From assembly GCF_964355755.1 (NCBI RefSeq), contig NC_092673.1, positions 1,865,001-1,929,000 on the forward strand: a DNA stretch of 64,000 nucleotides. The letters run 5' to 3'. Of this stretch, positions 24,701 to 33,400 are shown one piece after another; position 1 is the stretch's first letter, and each line of letters begins with the position of its first letter. This DNA is from Antedon mediterranea (Eukaryota; Echinodermata; Crinoidea; Comatulida; Antedonidae). A program made the translations under genes and the position numbers. The notes under the pieces are model-generated. The model searched no databases. It saw only the letters and a program-made list of their open reading frames with translations, and was not told the origin of the DNA.

Positions 24701-25812
24701 TCTCTTTATATTGTCAAAATGTAAATTAACAATTTTGGCCCATAGGCCTATTTGAGGATACAATTAAATAACTAAAGATATAAGCTTTTATGACGTCACC
24801 AATATCAATTACCATATATCCTTGGGTATAATCCCACCACAAACAGGCATATCTCCCGGTATAGTCCTAGTATTGACTTTTGGTCTGGATGTAGGCCTCT
24901 CTCTAGCCAGTTCAGATGAGTTTTTACAATAAATGCTTACCAATCATCTTTTCCTAAACCTGGGTTTTCCCTAGTATAGTCCCACCCCCAAAGTCAGCCT
25001 ACTTTCGTGTTCTAGTGAGGGGGAGGGGGGGGGGGATTATACCAGAGGAGATAAGGTAGGCTATTGCAGTAAAATTCAGTAAATCATTCAAGCAATCAAA
25101 CAAAAAATATAGTAATTAATTGGCAAAATACAATTAAATAAAATTTGATAGAACTTACCTCATATGCATCTTTTATATTGACAGTCTCTTTAGATTGTGC
25201 TACATGTCCTGCAATTCCATGACCAAATGGTATCTTAATTTCTTCTTCAGCAGTGTGAACGGAATCTTCCACGGTTGAATGCTCTGTCACATCAAATAGC
25301 TTTGAAACTAAAAATCGCTGATCTTTTGGTCCCCGAACAAGAAACAAACTACATCGATCTCCGTTGGTCAGTATACTAACATTCATAAGAATTTTGTGAC
25401 ACAGTGTGTTCAAGTCAAGTTCATTTGCAATATCCCGGATTAATTCCATGAACAACTCTTTTTCATCAAGTTTGGCAAGAGCACTCTTGTTGCTAAGTTT
25501 ACGTTTTCCACCAATACAGGTCGGCGAAAGTAAATTTCTAACATTTCCACTCATGCCAGTAAACGACTTTCTGAAATTTTTAAGAAGTGTGCCCCTGCTT
25601 CCAGACATTTCTGGCAGAGAATCTGATGCTACACCTCCTGTAGGAAACATTGACTGATCTTTCTTGGAAGCAAGCCAGGAATTAACATGCTCATATGTAG
25701 CTTTAGACTGGAATATTTCAGCCATAGCATTTGGATTTTTGTCCAAATATTCCTGGACTTTCTCAAATGTAATTTCATTTGGCGAGTTGGACTGTTTTGT
25801 AATACTTGCCAT
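1447..25812 (-). CDS. PDE5: cGMP-specific 3',5'-cyclic phosphodiesterase, PDE5/6 family, with GAF-A, GAF-B, HD catalytic domain and CaaX tail
   Basis: Predicted to hydrolyse cGMP to 5'-GMP under allosteric cGMP control. I joined 18 coding exons with matching phases: 25159-25812, 23488-23646, 22374-22463, 21787-21927, 20608-20673, 17409-17473, 16294-16357, 15659-15850, 12420-12563, 10733-10879, 10357-10464, 9468-9577, 8038-8125, 7597-7697, 6608-6824, 5260-5343, 3833-3950 (or 4519-4603) and 1447-1670, giving 923 aa. GAF-A is about residues 119-290 and GAF-B about 302-490; both keep the NKxnFx3DE cGMP-binding signature (NKITG..FTAKDE and NKENG..FSEQDE). The catalytic domain (about 590-830) has YHNWRHAFN and [10 protein letters not shown] metal-binding motifs, [13 protein letters not shown], and [10 protein letters not shown] with the substrate Gln (about 797) and clamp Phe (about 800). 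The protein ends in CSIV, a CaaX prenylation box after basic residues. The start is the first ATG (25812); an in-frame TGA lies just upstream of a possible TTG start. Similarity is closest to PDE5 as I recall it; parts also resemble PDE11, so the symbol is a family-level call. Confidence 0.93.
1890..2155. mobile_element. Decayed copy of the MITE seen at 20363-20530
   Basis: The left part (aagcgtggttctcactagag) and right part (cttgtgattggtcaaatcat, tgcttgcgttgtac) resemble the ends and body of the cleaner element at 20363-20530, with an insertion between them. It sits in the last PDE intron. Confidence 0.35.
3340..3490. repeat. Minisatellite, unit about 27-28 bp, about 5 copies
   Basis: The unit is close to ttggatccaagcctgtagcc followed by agaatgg, repeated with a few substitutions. 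It lies in the final PDE intron (between exons 17b and 18). No coding role is seen; frames through it are periodic by chance. Confidence 0.85.
4514..4603 (-). CDS. Alternative penultimate exon (17a) of the PDE5/6 gene
   Basis: This exon is a diverged duplicate of exon 17b (3833-3950). Both begin in phase 0 after an AG acceptor with Thr-Phe, both carry the pattern P-L-K-x-M-[FY]-D-G-x-x-x-N-R-x-x-W-Q, and both can leave in phase 1 (17a at 4519 with donor GTTAGC, 17b at 3833 with donor GTAAGG). Either can therefore join exon 18 in frame. If 17a is not spliced, translation stops after ISDG at 4514 and gives a shorter protein without the CaaX box. This is the last helical segment after the catalytic core, equivalent to the LLDGCRKNRQKW stretch I recall from mammalian PDE5. 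Exclusive use of the two exons is inferred. Confidence 0.75.
   Translation of the reverse strand, partial: TFSEIWPGLKPMYDGVMNNRKNWQAISDG
5086..5252. mobile_element. MITE family 1, copy 2, beside the exon 16 splice donor
   Basis: It begins with TAAAGCTCTGTCTGCATT and contains three to four copies of tatcactaccatatttgggc, but lacks the right terminal repeat. A perfect 19-bp direct repeat, TTGGTATAAATACAATAAC, flanks it at 5067-5085 and 5234-5252. The right copy lies within 10 bp of the exon 16 donor (GT at 5258-5259). Confidence 0.7.
5464..5505 (+). mobile_element. SINE head fragment
   Basis: The stretch gagtgagtggctgaagacag followed by tggaacc matches the tRNA-like head of the SINE at 14930-15175. 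Only about 40 bp remain, directly beside the 34-bp minisatellite. Confidence 0.45.
5520..6632. repeat. 34-bp minisatellite built from the PDE exon 15 / intron 15 junction
   Basis: About 29 copies of cttacaatt plus a few variants, at a 34-bp period with some 42-44-bp units. On the minus strand each unit reads ACCAACAACCAATT|GTAAGTTTGTACTGG. The first unit contains the real end of exon 15 (codons N-Q-Q-P-I, exon end 6608) and its real donor. The array occupies most of intron 15 next to the exon. Confidence 0.95.
8806..9183. repeat. Four tandem copies of a roughly 98-bp unit
   Basis: The words gattattttctctctgtatt, ttgttatctagcataggc and tcaataaatgataggaccaa recur four times with few differences, inside the intron between exons 12 and 13 of the PDE gene. 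No open frame or splice signal is attached to the unit. Confidence 0.9.
9726..9776. repeat. (AAT)n microsatellite
   Basis: About 17 uninterrupted trinucleotide units in the PDE intron between exons 11 and 12. Confidence 0.95.
10990..11335. repeat. Dispersed AT-rich repeat related to 12045-12323
   Basis: It shares words with the element at 12045-12323: aaaaacatgaaaaatg, gccattt.cagtt, gacaaaataaa.ggttaaa, tttaaatt.cagtttt and aaaatggcatattcaacaaa. The ends are less clear than in the second copy. It lies in the PDE intron between exons 9 and 10. Confidence 0.6.
11893..12036. repeat. Long hairpin (about 60-bp arms)
   Basis: The left arm around 11910-11955 (agaagaaaatggcaaagttg, ggtgatcatcacaaaagaa) is repeated inverted at about 11970-12015 (ttcttttgtgatgatcac, gccattttcttct) with a short loop. 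It is palindromic and MITE-like, in the PDE intron between exons 9 and 10. Confidence 0.75.
12045..12323. mobile_element. MITE family 2 (TAAAGAT..ATCTTTA ends)
   Basis: The ends TAAAGATGTGTTTTGCCC and GACAATATATCTTTA are imperfect inverted repeats, and the AT-rich interior is shared with 10990-11335. Parts of the same end also occur near 8257 and 20165. It ends about 100 bp before PDE exon 9. Confidence 0.6.
12641..12797. mobile_element. MITE family 1, copy 3
   Basis: Both terminal repeats are present (TAAAGCTCTGTCTA and TAGACAGAGCTTTA), with the shared interior atatggacatgatgatgtca and two copies of tatcactacc.tatttgggc. It lies 80 bp upstream (in transcript sense) of PDE exon 9. Confidence 0.85.
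13284..13520. mobile_element. MITE family 1, copy 4, with internal insertion
   Basis: The left end is TAAAGCTACACTATCAAACT and the right end agtttgataagtcagacaga. The usual interior is followed by about 80 extra bases before the right end. It lies in the PDE intron between exons 8 and 9. Confidence 0.7.
13658..13797. mobile_element. MITE family 1, copy 5, decayed
   Basis: The ends are weak (TAAAGTCCTTATAAATTT and AGTTTTATAGAGCTTTA). The interior keeps atgtgcctaaatatgg, catatatggtactgatatga and catcatcatatgggc in the orientation opposite to copy 4. Confidence 0.55.
14393..14635. repeat. 108-bp tandem repeat, 2.2 copies
   Basis: The words gtggataatggtcagttatt, acattggtcattaaaagcc and ttcattacgttgatatgaaa repeat at exactly 108-bp spacing (14396, 14504, 14612). 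A more diverged related block precedes it from about 14160. Confidence 0.9.
14930..15175 (-). mobile_element. tRNA-derived SINE
   Basis: On the minus strand the head carries an A-box-like GTGGCCGAGCGGTTAAG and a B-box-like GGGTTCGAGGCTC with tRNA-Leu/Ser style spacing. A body follows (shared with 35130-35275), then a TTTCAATTCAATTC tail. It lies in the PDE intron between exons 8 and 9. It is not a tRNA gene because no cloverleaf 3' half follows the B box. Confidence 0.75.
15919..16054. mobile_element. MITE family 1, copy 6, right end missing
   Basis: The left end agctctgtctacactatcaa is intact and the interior has three copies of tatcactaccatatttgg. The right terminal repeat is absent. It lies 70 bp past the acceptor side of PDE exon 8. 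Confidence 0.7.
16500..16815 (+). mobile_element. tRNA-derived SINE with TTA-repeat tail
   Basis: The head has A-box-like gtgtggtgcagtgtgttgg and B-box-like gtggttttaatcc. The body ends with gagagcttgcttatatgcgc, tatataagaatgaac and a (TTA)n tail, a 3' end shared with 26520-26612. It lies in the PDE intron between exons 6 and 7. Confidence 0.7.
17704..17786. repeat. 39-bp tandem duplication
   Basis: Two adjacent copies of gacgcaatatgaaaggta followed by tcaatgtggttcacggtcag, differing at one base, in the PDE intron between exons 5 and 6. Confidence 0.85.
20363..20530. mobile_element. MITE family 3 (CTTGGTT.CCACT ends)
   Basis: The inverted ends CTTGGTTTCCACTGGGACGC and (reversed) CTTGGTTCCCACTCGAACGC enclose two inverted gattggtc/gaccaatc motifs. 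It is about 165 bp and non-coding. A decayed relative lies at 1890-2155. Confidence 0.75.
22675..22754. mobile_element. 80-bp miniature inverted-repeat element
   Basis: Perfect 14-bp inverted ends TAAAGGCCAACTCA / TGAGTTGGCCTTTA with a GC-richer interior than the flanks. It lies in PDE intron 2, about 210 bp from exon 3. Confidence 0.7.
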
Positions 25813-26460
25813 TTTTAACAGATATGTCAGGTCTTCTAAGCTTAGCGGAGTAATGTCCAATCCGTTGCTTCAGTAATTAATTTCCATCATCAGCAACAAG
25901 AAAGAAATGCCTACCACCTAAGCCCAGCTTATCAACCTACTCCTCAGGAGGCTTAGCCTAGGGCCTAGCTTAAAATCGTGACCGGACAGTGAACGTACAG
26001 CGCACACAAAACTATGTAAACAGACACAAGTTTATTATTGATTGATGAAAGAAATGTCAATATTTATCAAGCCCAATAACATATTAAGCTGGATTAAAAT
26101 CCCTTATAACCGTACTCTCTGTTGGGAGATCACATTTATTCCCAATAAACAACATAAATTGCTGAATATAACGACAAAAATAGTTTCTATTACCTACACT
26201 CTAGGCTACATGAGGCTAGGCGCTCTGTTGATTTGCAGCAGCAGCAGACAAACTCGATCTCAGCCTCCACACTGTACCGCCAAAGACACACGATCTTTCG
26301 CTAACTACAGTGCGTAATAAGTTCAGATTCGTAATGAATATTCATTAAGGTTCCTAAATGTACGAATGTCATTGGTTTATTGATATGACTAATTAAAAAG
26401 CAGCAATGTGATTGGTCAGATGGTAAAACTCGAGTTTAATGCGTTAAAAAAACTTTTTTT
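25813..26460 (-). promoter_or_regulatory. 5' UTR and probable promoter region of the PDE gene
   Basis: Upstream of the ATG at 25812 there is an in-frame stop and then a segment richer in CpG than the introns (about 25970-26330). Inverted CCAAT-type motifs follow (attggt near 26372 and 26412). No TATA box is convincing. A noncoding first exon is possible. Weak support only. Confidence 0.35.
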
Positions 26461-26519
26461 TTGTATTATTCTTTCGCAAATACATATAAGTATATATTCA
26501 TCATTTTACTCTATACGTA

Positions 26520-26612
26520 TATAATAATAATAATAATAATCTGTTCTTATATAGCGCATATAAGCAGGCTCTCAATGCTATATCTTCATACAATTTGAAC
26601 AAATGGGTATCC
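26520..26612 (-). mobile_element. 3' end of the 16500-type SINE
   Basis: On the minus strand it reads gagagcctgcttatatgcgc, tatataagaac, then (ATT)n. This is the same end as the SINE at 16500-16815. The 5' part is missing. Confidence 0.65.
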
Positions 26613-27282
26613 AAACTGGAATTAAAGTAGACTAAAAATAAAAAACTGACATAAAAACTGTGATCCTAATTTTACATTGAAAATATTAAAGTCATTGTTT
26701 CCCTTTAAAAACGGTTTACAACTGATTCCAATTGTTTTCACTTCAACTGTTTGGATTTTTACATTGAACTAATAATTCTAATGTTTATTTATTTAATGAG
26801 GGTGTAAAAATAACAATATATAATTCTAGTAATTCTGCTTTTAAAATGCATCTCTACATTTTATTCAGCTTCACATTTTTACCTTTTAAAATATGTTATC
26901 ACATATTTCAATTGTTGTAAACCTTTACAATATATATTATTATGGTATTTTAACTTGCTTTCTAAAGTTGATTTAATTCTTATAATGGTTTTATACATGT
27001 ATATACTGCACCTATATGAGCAATCAGTGATTGGATATATGGTGAATTATAAATGTTTATTATTATTTTTATTCATATATCAAACAAACAAGGGAATAAA
27101 AAATTGAAAAGCATTGAATACACACTTCTGAAAATGTACTCAAGGTAAATAAACTTTAATGTATTTAATAATGACTATAACATTTCTTATAATCTACATC
27201 TAGTACACGAACGCCCAAGTGTTAACATTGCTTTATGTTTTGTATTAAAAATTGAGAGAGAAGTCAAAGATAAAGTTTCATA
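26613..27282. other. Intergenic sequence between PDE and FRA10AC1
   Basis: AT-rich unique sequence. No gene, RNA or ordered repeat is recognised. Confidence 0.5.
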
Positions 27283-27288
27283 TTTATT
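27283..27288 (-). terminator. Candidate polyadenylation signal (AATAAA) of FRA10AC1
   Basis: AATAAA on the minus strand lies 130 nt past the TAA stop at 27418, a usual distance for a short 3' UTR. Confidence 0.5.
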
Positions 27289-27417
27289 TAATCATAAATT
27301 ATCTTCATCAGACCATCACACATCACACCTGTATAGGATGTGCACCAAAGTTATTTGTCAACAGAGATCAAACTTGTATACAGTTTTTTTGCCAGTAATC
27401 TCACATTGGATATGTGA

Positions 27418-30400
27418 TTACAAAAACATATCCTCAAAGTATTCTTCAAATTCGTCTTCCCTGAAAAATAGAGAATACAGTTAATTGTATTACAATGGAG
27501 GATAATGTATTTCTACCTAGTACAGTACTACATTTATCAAACGTCACAATTACCAAATACTGTTTACAAATCAGTCCCTATAAAGAAAGCAAAATGATTC
27601 TAATATCCAGCATTATTTTAAATCCATTTCAGACAACTTTCTTAAAACTGAACTTTTTGGATTGGCTTAAAATAGTTTTGCTTAGTTATGCATGAATTGT
27701 TATATATTAAAAATAGTATTAATGTGACTACTGGTAACGTAATAATAAAATTGTTAAATAATCATCCAGAAATATTGTATTTTTGGTTAACCCCACTTAT
27801 TCGTGTCGTAATGATTAACAAACGTCCTTACCTTGTTTTCTTTTCAGGTATACTTACAGGACCTGACCACACATTGGATTCTTTATGAGTATAGCCTAAA
27901 AAACAATGTAAAACAAACATGACAAAGCAAAGTAACAATAGAAAGGATATGTATGCATATATATAAAACGATTTATAGATTAACATCAAGAAAGAGAGAG
28001 TCAATAGATGATAAAATATTACAAAGATTGACAGCTAATTGGCGTAAAGGCGGTTTATATGAGAATTAACTACCGACATAAATCGACTAAATTTCATATT
28101 GCCGTTTCTATTTAAAGCTCTGTCTACACTATCAAACTAGTTTGAAAAAAAAAATATGTGCCCAAATATGGTAGTGGTATTCATTCATTCATAATGGTAT
28201 ATTTATTAAAATCATCTTCACAGAAAAACTGAATTGCGACAATTTTTTACATTATTAAAAGGTACTTAATATATTTAAAATGTTTTAAAAAGATAGCATA
28301 AAATAACATCAAAAATTGAGAACCACACAATACATCATATAAAAACATTAAAATAAACGAGCACAACATCAAAACAAGTAAAAATCTAAATGACATCATC
28401 ATGTCCATATATGGGCACATCACATTTTTTTATCACATAAAGTTTGATAGTGTAGACAGAGCTTATAAAACAATAGTGACTTACTTCCTTCTTTACTTGT
28501 AGAGTTGTCTTCGTCCTCCTCGTCCTCATCATTACTCGATTCTTCACTTGAACTACCATGTTTTGACTTCTTATATTTTCTTTTATGTTTCCTTTTATGT
28601 TTCTTACTTGATTTTTTAATCTGTTTTTGCTTTCGTGGAATCTTTGTAACTTCTTTTTTCTGGTGACAATAGTTTAATTTATATGAGCAGTCAGGACAAA
28701 GACCTTGAAATTATAAACATTATAAAAGTAGTTATTTAGAGGTTTTCAACATAATTTTTATTATTAAGCAAAGAGAAACGATCCCCTTCTCTTTCTGTTT
28801 AATAGTGTACCAAGTTCTTTTACATGCAGTACACGGGACCAACAGTTTTACATCCCATCTGAAGGACAGCAAATACATAAACATTCAAAATAATTATTAT
28901 TATGCAAAGAGAAACAATCCCCCTTCTCTTTTTTCGAATAGTGTACCAAGTTTTTTAACATGCAGTATATGTACACAGGACCGACAGCTTTACATCCCAT
29001 GCGAAGGACAGGAAATACATAAACATTCAACATAATTATTATTATGCAAAGAGAAACGATCCCCTTCTCTTTTTTCGAATACAGTACCAAGTTTTTTAAG
29101 ATGCAGTATATGTACACAGGACCGACAGCTTTACTTCCCATCCGAAAGATGAGGAAATACATATGTAATGAAGCAATATGAAAGGTTTTATTATACCAAT
29201 ACTGGCAGTGTACAAGAGTCAACAAGCCACTAAGTAAACATGACCATGGTAAGTAATGAAATTATTGCTTATCAGTATTAACCTTAAAAGATAACACACT
29301 AAATACAACATTGTACCGTTATTATATGCTTCTGTTTGGACTAAAAAACACATTACTATTTCATCATTCTGGTGATTGTGTTGTAGCCACCAGTACAGTT
29401 GGTAAGGTGGATAGGTTTCAACCTGACCACTTTTTCATAGAGCCTTTGACAACCCAGTGGACCCGCTTAAACAGAGATTGTTCCTATTTCTTGCGACAAC
29501 TGAACTACTTTTTTTCTTGTGGCTACATCACTGTATATGTTTGGGTTAGGCTTACCTAGGCACAAACGTGCTATATCAGTGAGTATAAGAGGGTCAGTTG
29601 GGTACAAAAGATAAACAAGCATTCAGCTAAGAAATTCTGTTTTGCAATTAAGTATAAGGAATACTTAGTTGCCGTTACCAAACCATAAGGATAACAGAAA
29701 GGAATAGGTTAGTAACCTATGGATGAATTCTAAATATAGAATTAATATTGAAGAATTTTTAAGAATTACAGAAACATATCCAGCAAAATGCAGTCTATGT
29801 CTAGTACGCTGAAACGAAAGCTGTCACGAATACCATCCGAAGGGTTTGGGCTTGGAAGCACTCTGCAACTTAAACCTCATGAAATCGCATATAAAGACTT
29901 GGACATTCAAGGGAGTTTAGAACGCAAGAATGGACTTAAGGCATCCAGAGTTCTTTGGTCTAAGAAGGCAACAGTCCTGTGGGAAGTCGATAGTATCGGA
30001 CAAGATATCAGCGATTTGTTTGAAATAAAACATTCAAATGTTTTGAGAGTTTTTGGTTCAGTTGTTTCTGATAAACCATCTATTCCTATGTTACTTTTAG
30101 AATATGCATCTGGAGGCAACTTATTCAACTACATTCATCGATCAGATACACCTATACCAAAACAGCAATTTGTTAACTTTGTCTACGATTTATTTCAAGC
30201 CGTTGCTTATCTACATCAGTCTAACATTGTGCATAAGTATATCAAATCCAAGAACTTCTTGGTCTTCCCACAAGGTCTCAAAATCTGTAATTTCAGTAAA
30301 TTAAAAACTGAAAAGAACAGTAATGAAGAAAGCGAGGACTGGAGATGGTCAGCCCCTGAAACATTGATTCACCCGCAACACGCAAGTAAACAGTCGGATA

Positions 30401-33400
30401 TTTACTCTCTTTTGATAGTTGTATGGGAACTGTTAACCGGTAAGCTACCGTATGCAGAGCTAGACAACAGGTGCAAACAAAGAATTATTAATGAAAATCT
30501 TAGACCATCACTCCCAACGACCATTAAAAGAAGCATGGTTAAGATGTTCAGCAACAGTTGGCACCAAGACCCTGTTAAGCGCCCCAGCCTCGCTGATACG
30601 CAGCAAGACCTTTGCTTGTACGCACTTGAACACGGCTTGGCCTACTATAAATTCAACCAATCATCGTTTGACATGTTATCTGTCAAAGGCAAAGAAAAAC
30701 TACAGGAATGTAAATCCGTCTTGGATGTTATAGCTGTATCAAACCGGACAGTAGCTGTTCACACAATCACAAACAACAGAACGTACAATGTTGATATATT
30801 CCTCATTCACAATGACTCATTTGTAGCAGTGAATTCTGTAAGTGATGAAAATTTGAATCAGATAACCTTATACAGGATCTGCGAAATGAAACAGAAGATC
30901 GTTGCGATTGGTGGAAAACTTGATTTTGATGACATCATCCTGACGACTATAAACATCGACGGTCAACGAGAAGATGAATGTTTATTAAAAAGCCATTTTG
31001 CTTGGTATAAATGTCAAAGTATAGCTTGTGACAAGCATGGTAACAGGTATATACTGATACTGCAAGCTACCCATACCTGGCAATGCTTGAAGTATGATAA
31101 AGATGGTAGACCATGTGGTTTAATATTCACACACAGAGGTCTTAGTGTGGCACCGAAAATACTAATACAAAACAATTCTCTCTGGTGCGCACTTGAATCA
31201 AATATTGGAGTTTATGATCTTGTAGGAAATAGACTAACTACTTTGAAGTTCTCGTTTGAAGATCTTGCAATCTCTAAAGCCGGTTTCCTGGTTACAACAG
31301 TTGCGTATGAAAATAACTTACATCTGCTAAGCTATACAGGTGCACATATAAAAACGTTTACAATTGAAAAAGATGAGAATGATGACACACAGGTTACATT
31401 CCTAACAGATAAGAGTATGGTTCTTACAACCAATGATACTATTGAGTTAGTTGAGCTTTTCAGTATTGACTAACATGTGGTGGTCGACTGGTTATGATGT
31501 ATTACTGCATTGGCTACCAATCCAGCAGAGAATTCATTTTAAGATCGCACTGTATCTGTACAACAGTGTTCATAAAGTTGCCCCGAAATATATGCAAGAT
31601 ATCATTAATTTGCATGAGCCTCGTCGTTCTGGCCTTAGATCATCCATGGACAATTTACGCCTTTCTGTCCTTGCCACAAAAATTGGTTTTGCCAACAGTG
31701 CTTTGGAACAGCATCCCTGACACGCTCCTAGTTTTAAGAAACAACTAAAACATATTTGTTCCCTAAGTAGCATTTTCATTTACTTTTTGTATGTGGTTTT
31801 TGATAATCTCTCTGTACAGCGCTTCTGGAAAAGCGCTTTATAAATAATAATAACAATAATATTATAACACACCTAAATATATTTTTGTCATTTGATTGGA
31901 TGGTAAAATGAATGTTTTGTATTCATGGAATGGTACAAATAATGTTATTCAGTGAAATATGAAATTTTATTATCATCTTTCCACAAAGGAAATTATTTGT
32001 ACTATCGCACTTATTAACATTTATTTGTATTATTATCAAGTAATTAATTTGGGTCAAATCATAAAAATAGTAATTAGGTTATATGCATTATCATGCATAT
32101 AACCTCTTGATTCTGTCAAAATCTTTATTTATTTATTTATTCTTTCCTTAGCACTATTTTGTCCGTGAATTATCTTGATATCAGTTTCATCTATCTAAGT
32201 CAATTTTTCAGAGTATATTCCTTATGGCCAGGAATCGATGTGGTTATATTTTCACGATGCGTAATCAAAAATTACGCGGTCTACGCGCGATTTTACGAAA
32301 TCACGTTTGTAATCATATCTTCACAAGCATGAATCACAATTAAACAAAATTTGGTACTCATAAATTTCAGGTCATATTTCATCATATGGCAATACAATTA
32401 CGTGCGTAGCGCATATAACGCTTGCGTACGCGCGCTTAAAATGTTCAAAATTGTCAAAATTTATTTTCGATGAAATTAGAGTACGTTTCAGGCAATTTTA
32501 GGCGTTTAAAAAATTGCCATGAGTGCGCAGATTTTTGCACGCGCACTGCGCGTTATACGTTAATGCGCACTCTTTTTGTCCGATTTCGGTTGTACAACCT
32601 TTCTTTAATAATATCATCATATTTTATTCACTTTTCAACGCGTAATTGCCTTATACGAGCACGTCAAAAGTGACAGGCTACGCACGTGTAAGTTAACAAA
32701 ATGGTGAAAATATGCTAAATTTTAAAATTAATATAGATCGTCAGAATGCTCGGGAACACATATTTTTTATTTCATTTTCTTGAAGTGTATGTATCTTATG
32801 TATGATTTATTATTAAACTAAGGGAACAAAAGTTGATTAAGCCATAATTAATTGCATATTAAATTTAAAAAAATTCATTTTGACAATCAAACAAATTATG
32901 ACATTTTCTTAGGCCAAAATAACAAACTTAACATTAACTTTCTTCCTCCAAAAGTTCATATATTAAAGTTAAAAGTATATAGTTTGACAGTGCATCATTT
33001 TTGTACATTTTTAGAGATGTCATCATAGTAAAAAATTATAATTCATTGCGGTATGTAATAATCTATCTGCACCAAAGTGGTTACTGCATAGTAAATACAC
33101 GGAGGAATTTTTCTACAATTTTTAGACAGTTGTGTATGGCTCGGTGGTGTGTGCTCGTGTCTATGGCACTCAAGGTACCGAGATCGAGTCTCACCTTGGG
33201 AAACGAAATAAGATTTTCTTTTTATTATCCGTATTGTTTGTTCAAATTTATTTCTTAGTGTATATATTATACACATGATTTATAATGAAATCTAGATAAA
33301 AAATAACTTATGTCTTTATTATTATGTAACAGCAAATGTGGTTTATGACATTATACGCAGAGGGATCTTTGATCGGATTGTGATACCGGCTATTGTATTC

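Noticed and set aside
25812-25860. Upstream TTG-initiated extension of the PDE
   Set aside because: The first ATG is at 25812 and a TGA stop lies just upstream in frame; no evidence for non-ATG initiation.
29788-31473. Active serine/threonine or tyrosine kinase
   Set aside because: HRD, DFG and the ATP-binding lysine are all replaced, so it is called a pseudokinase.
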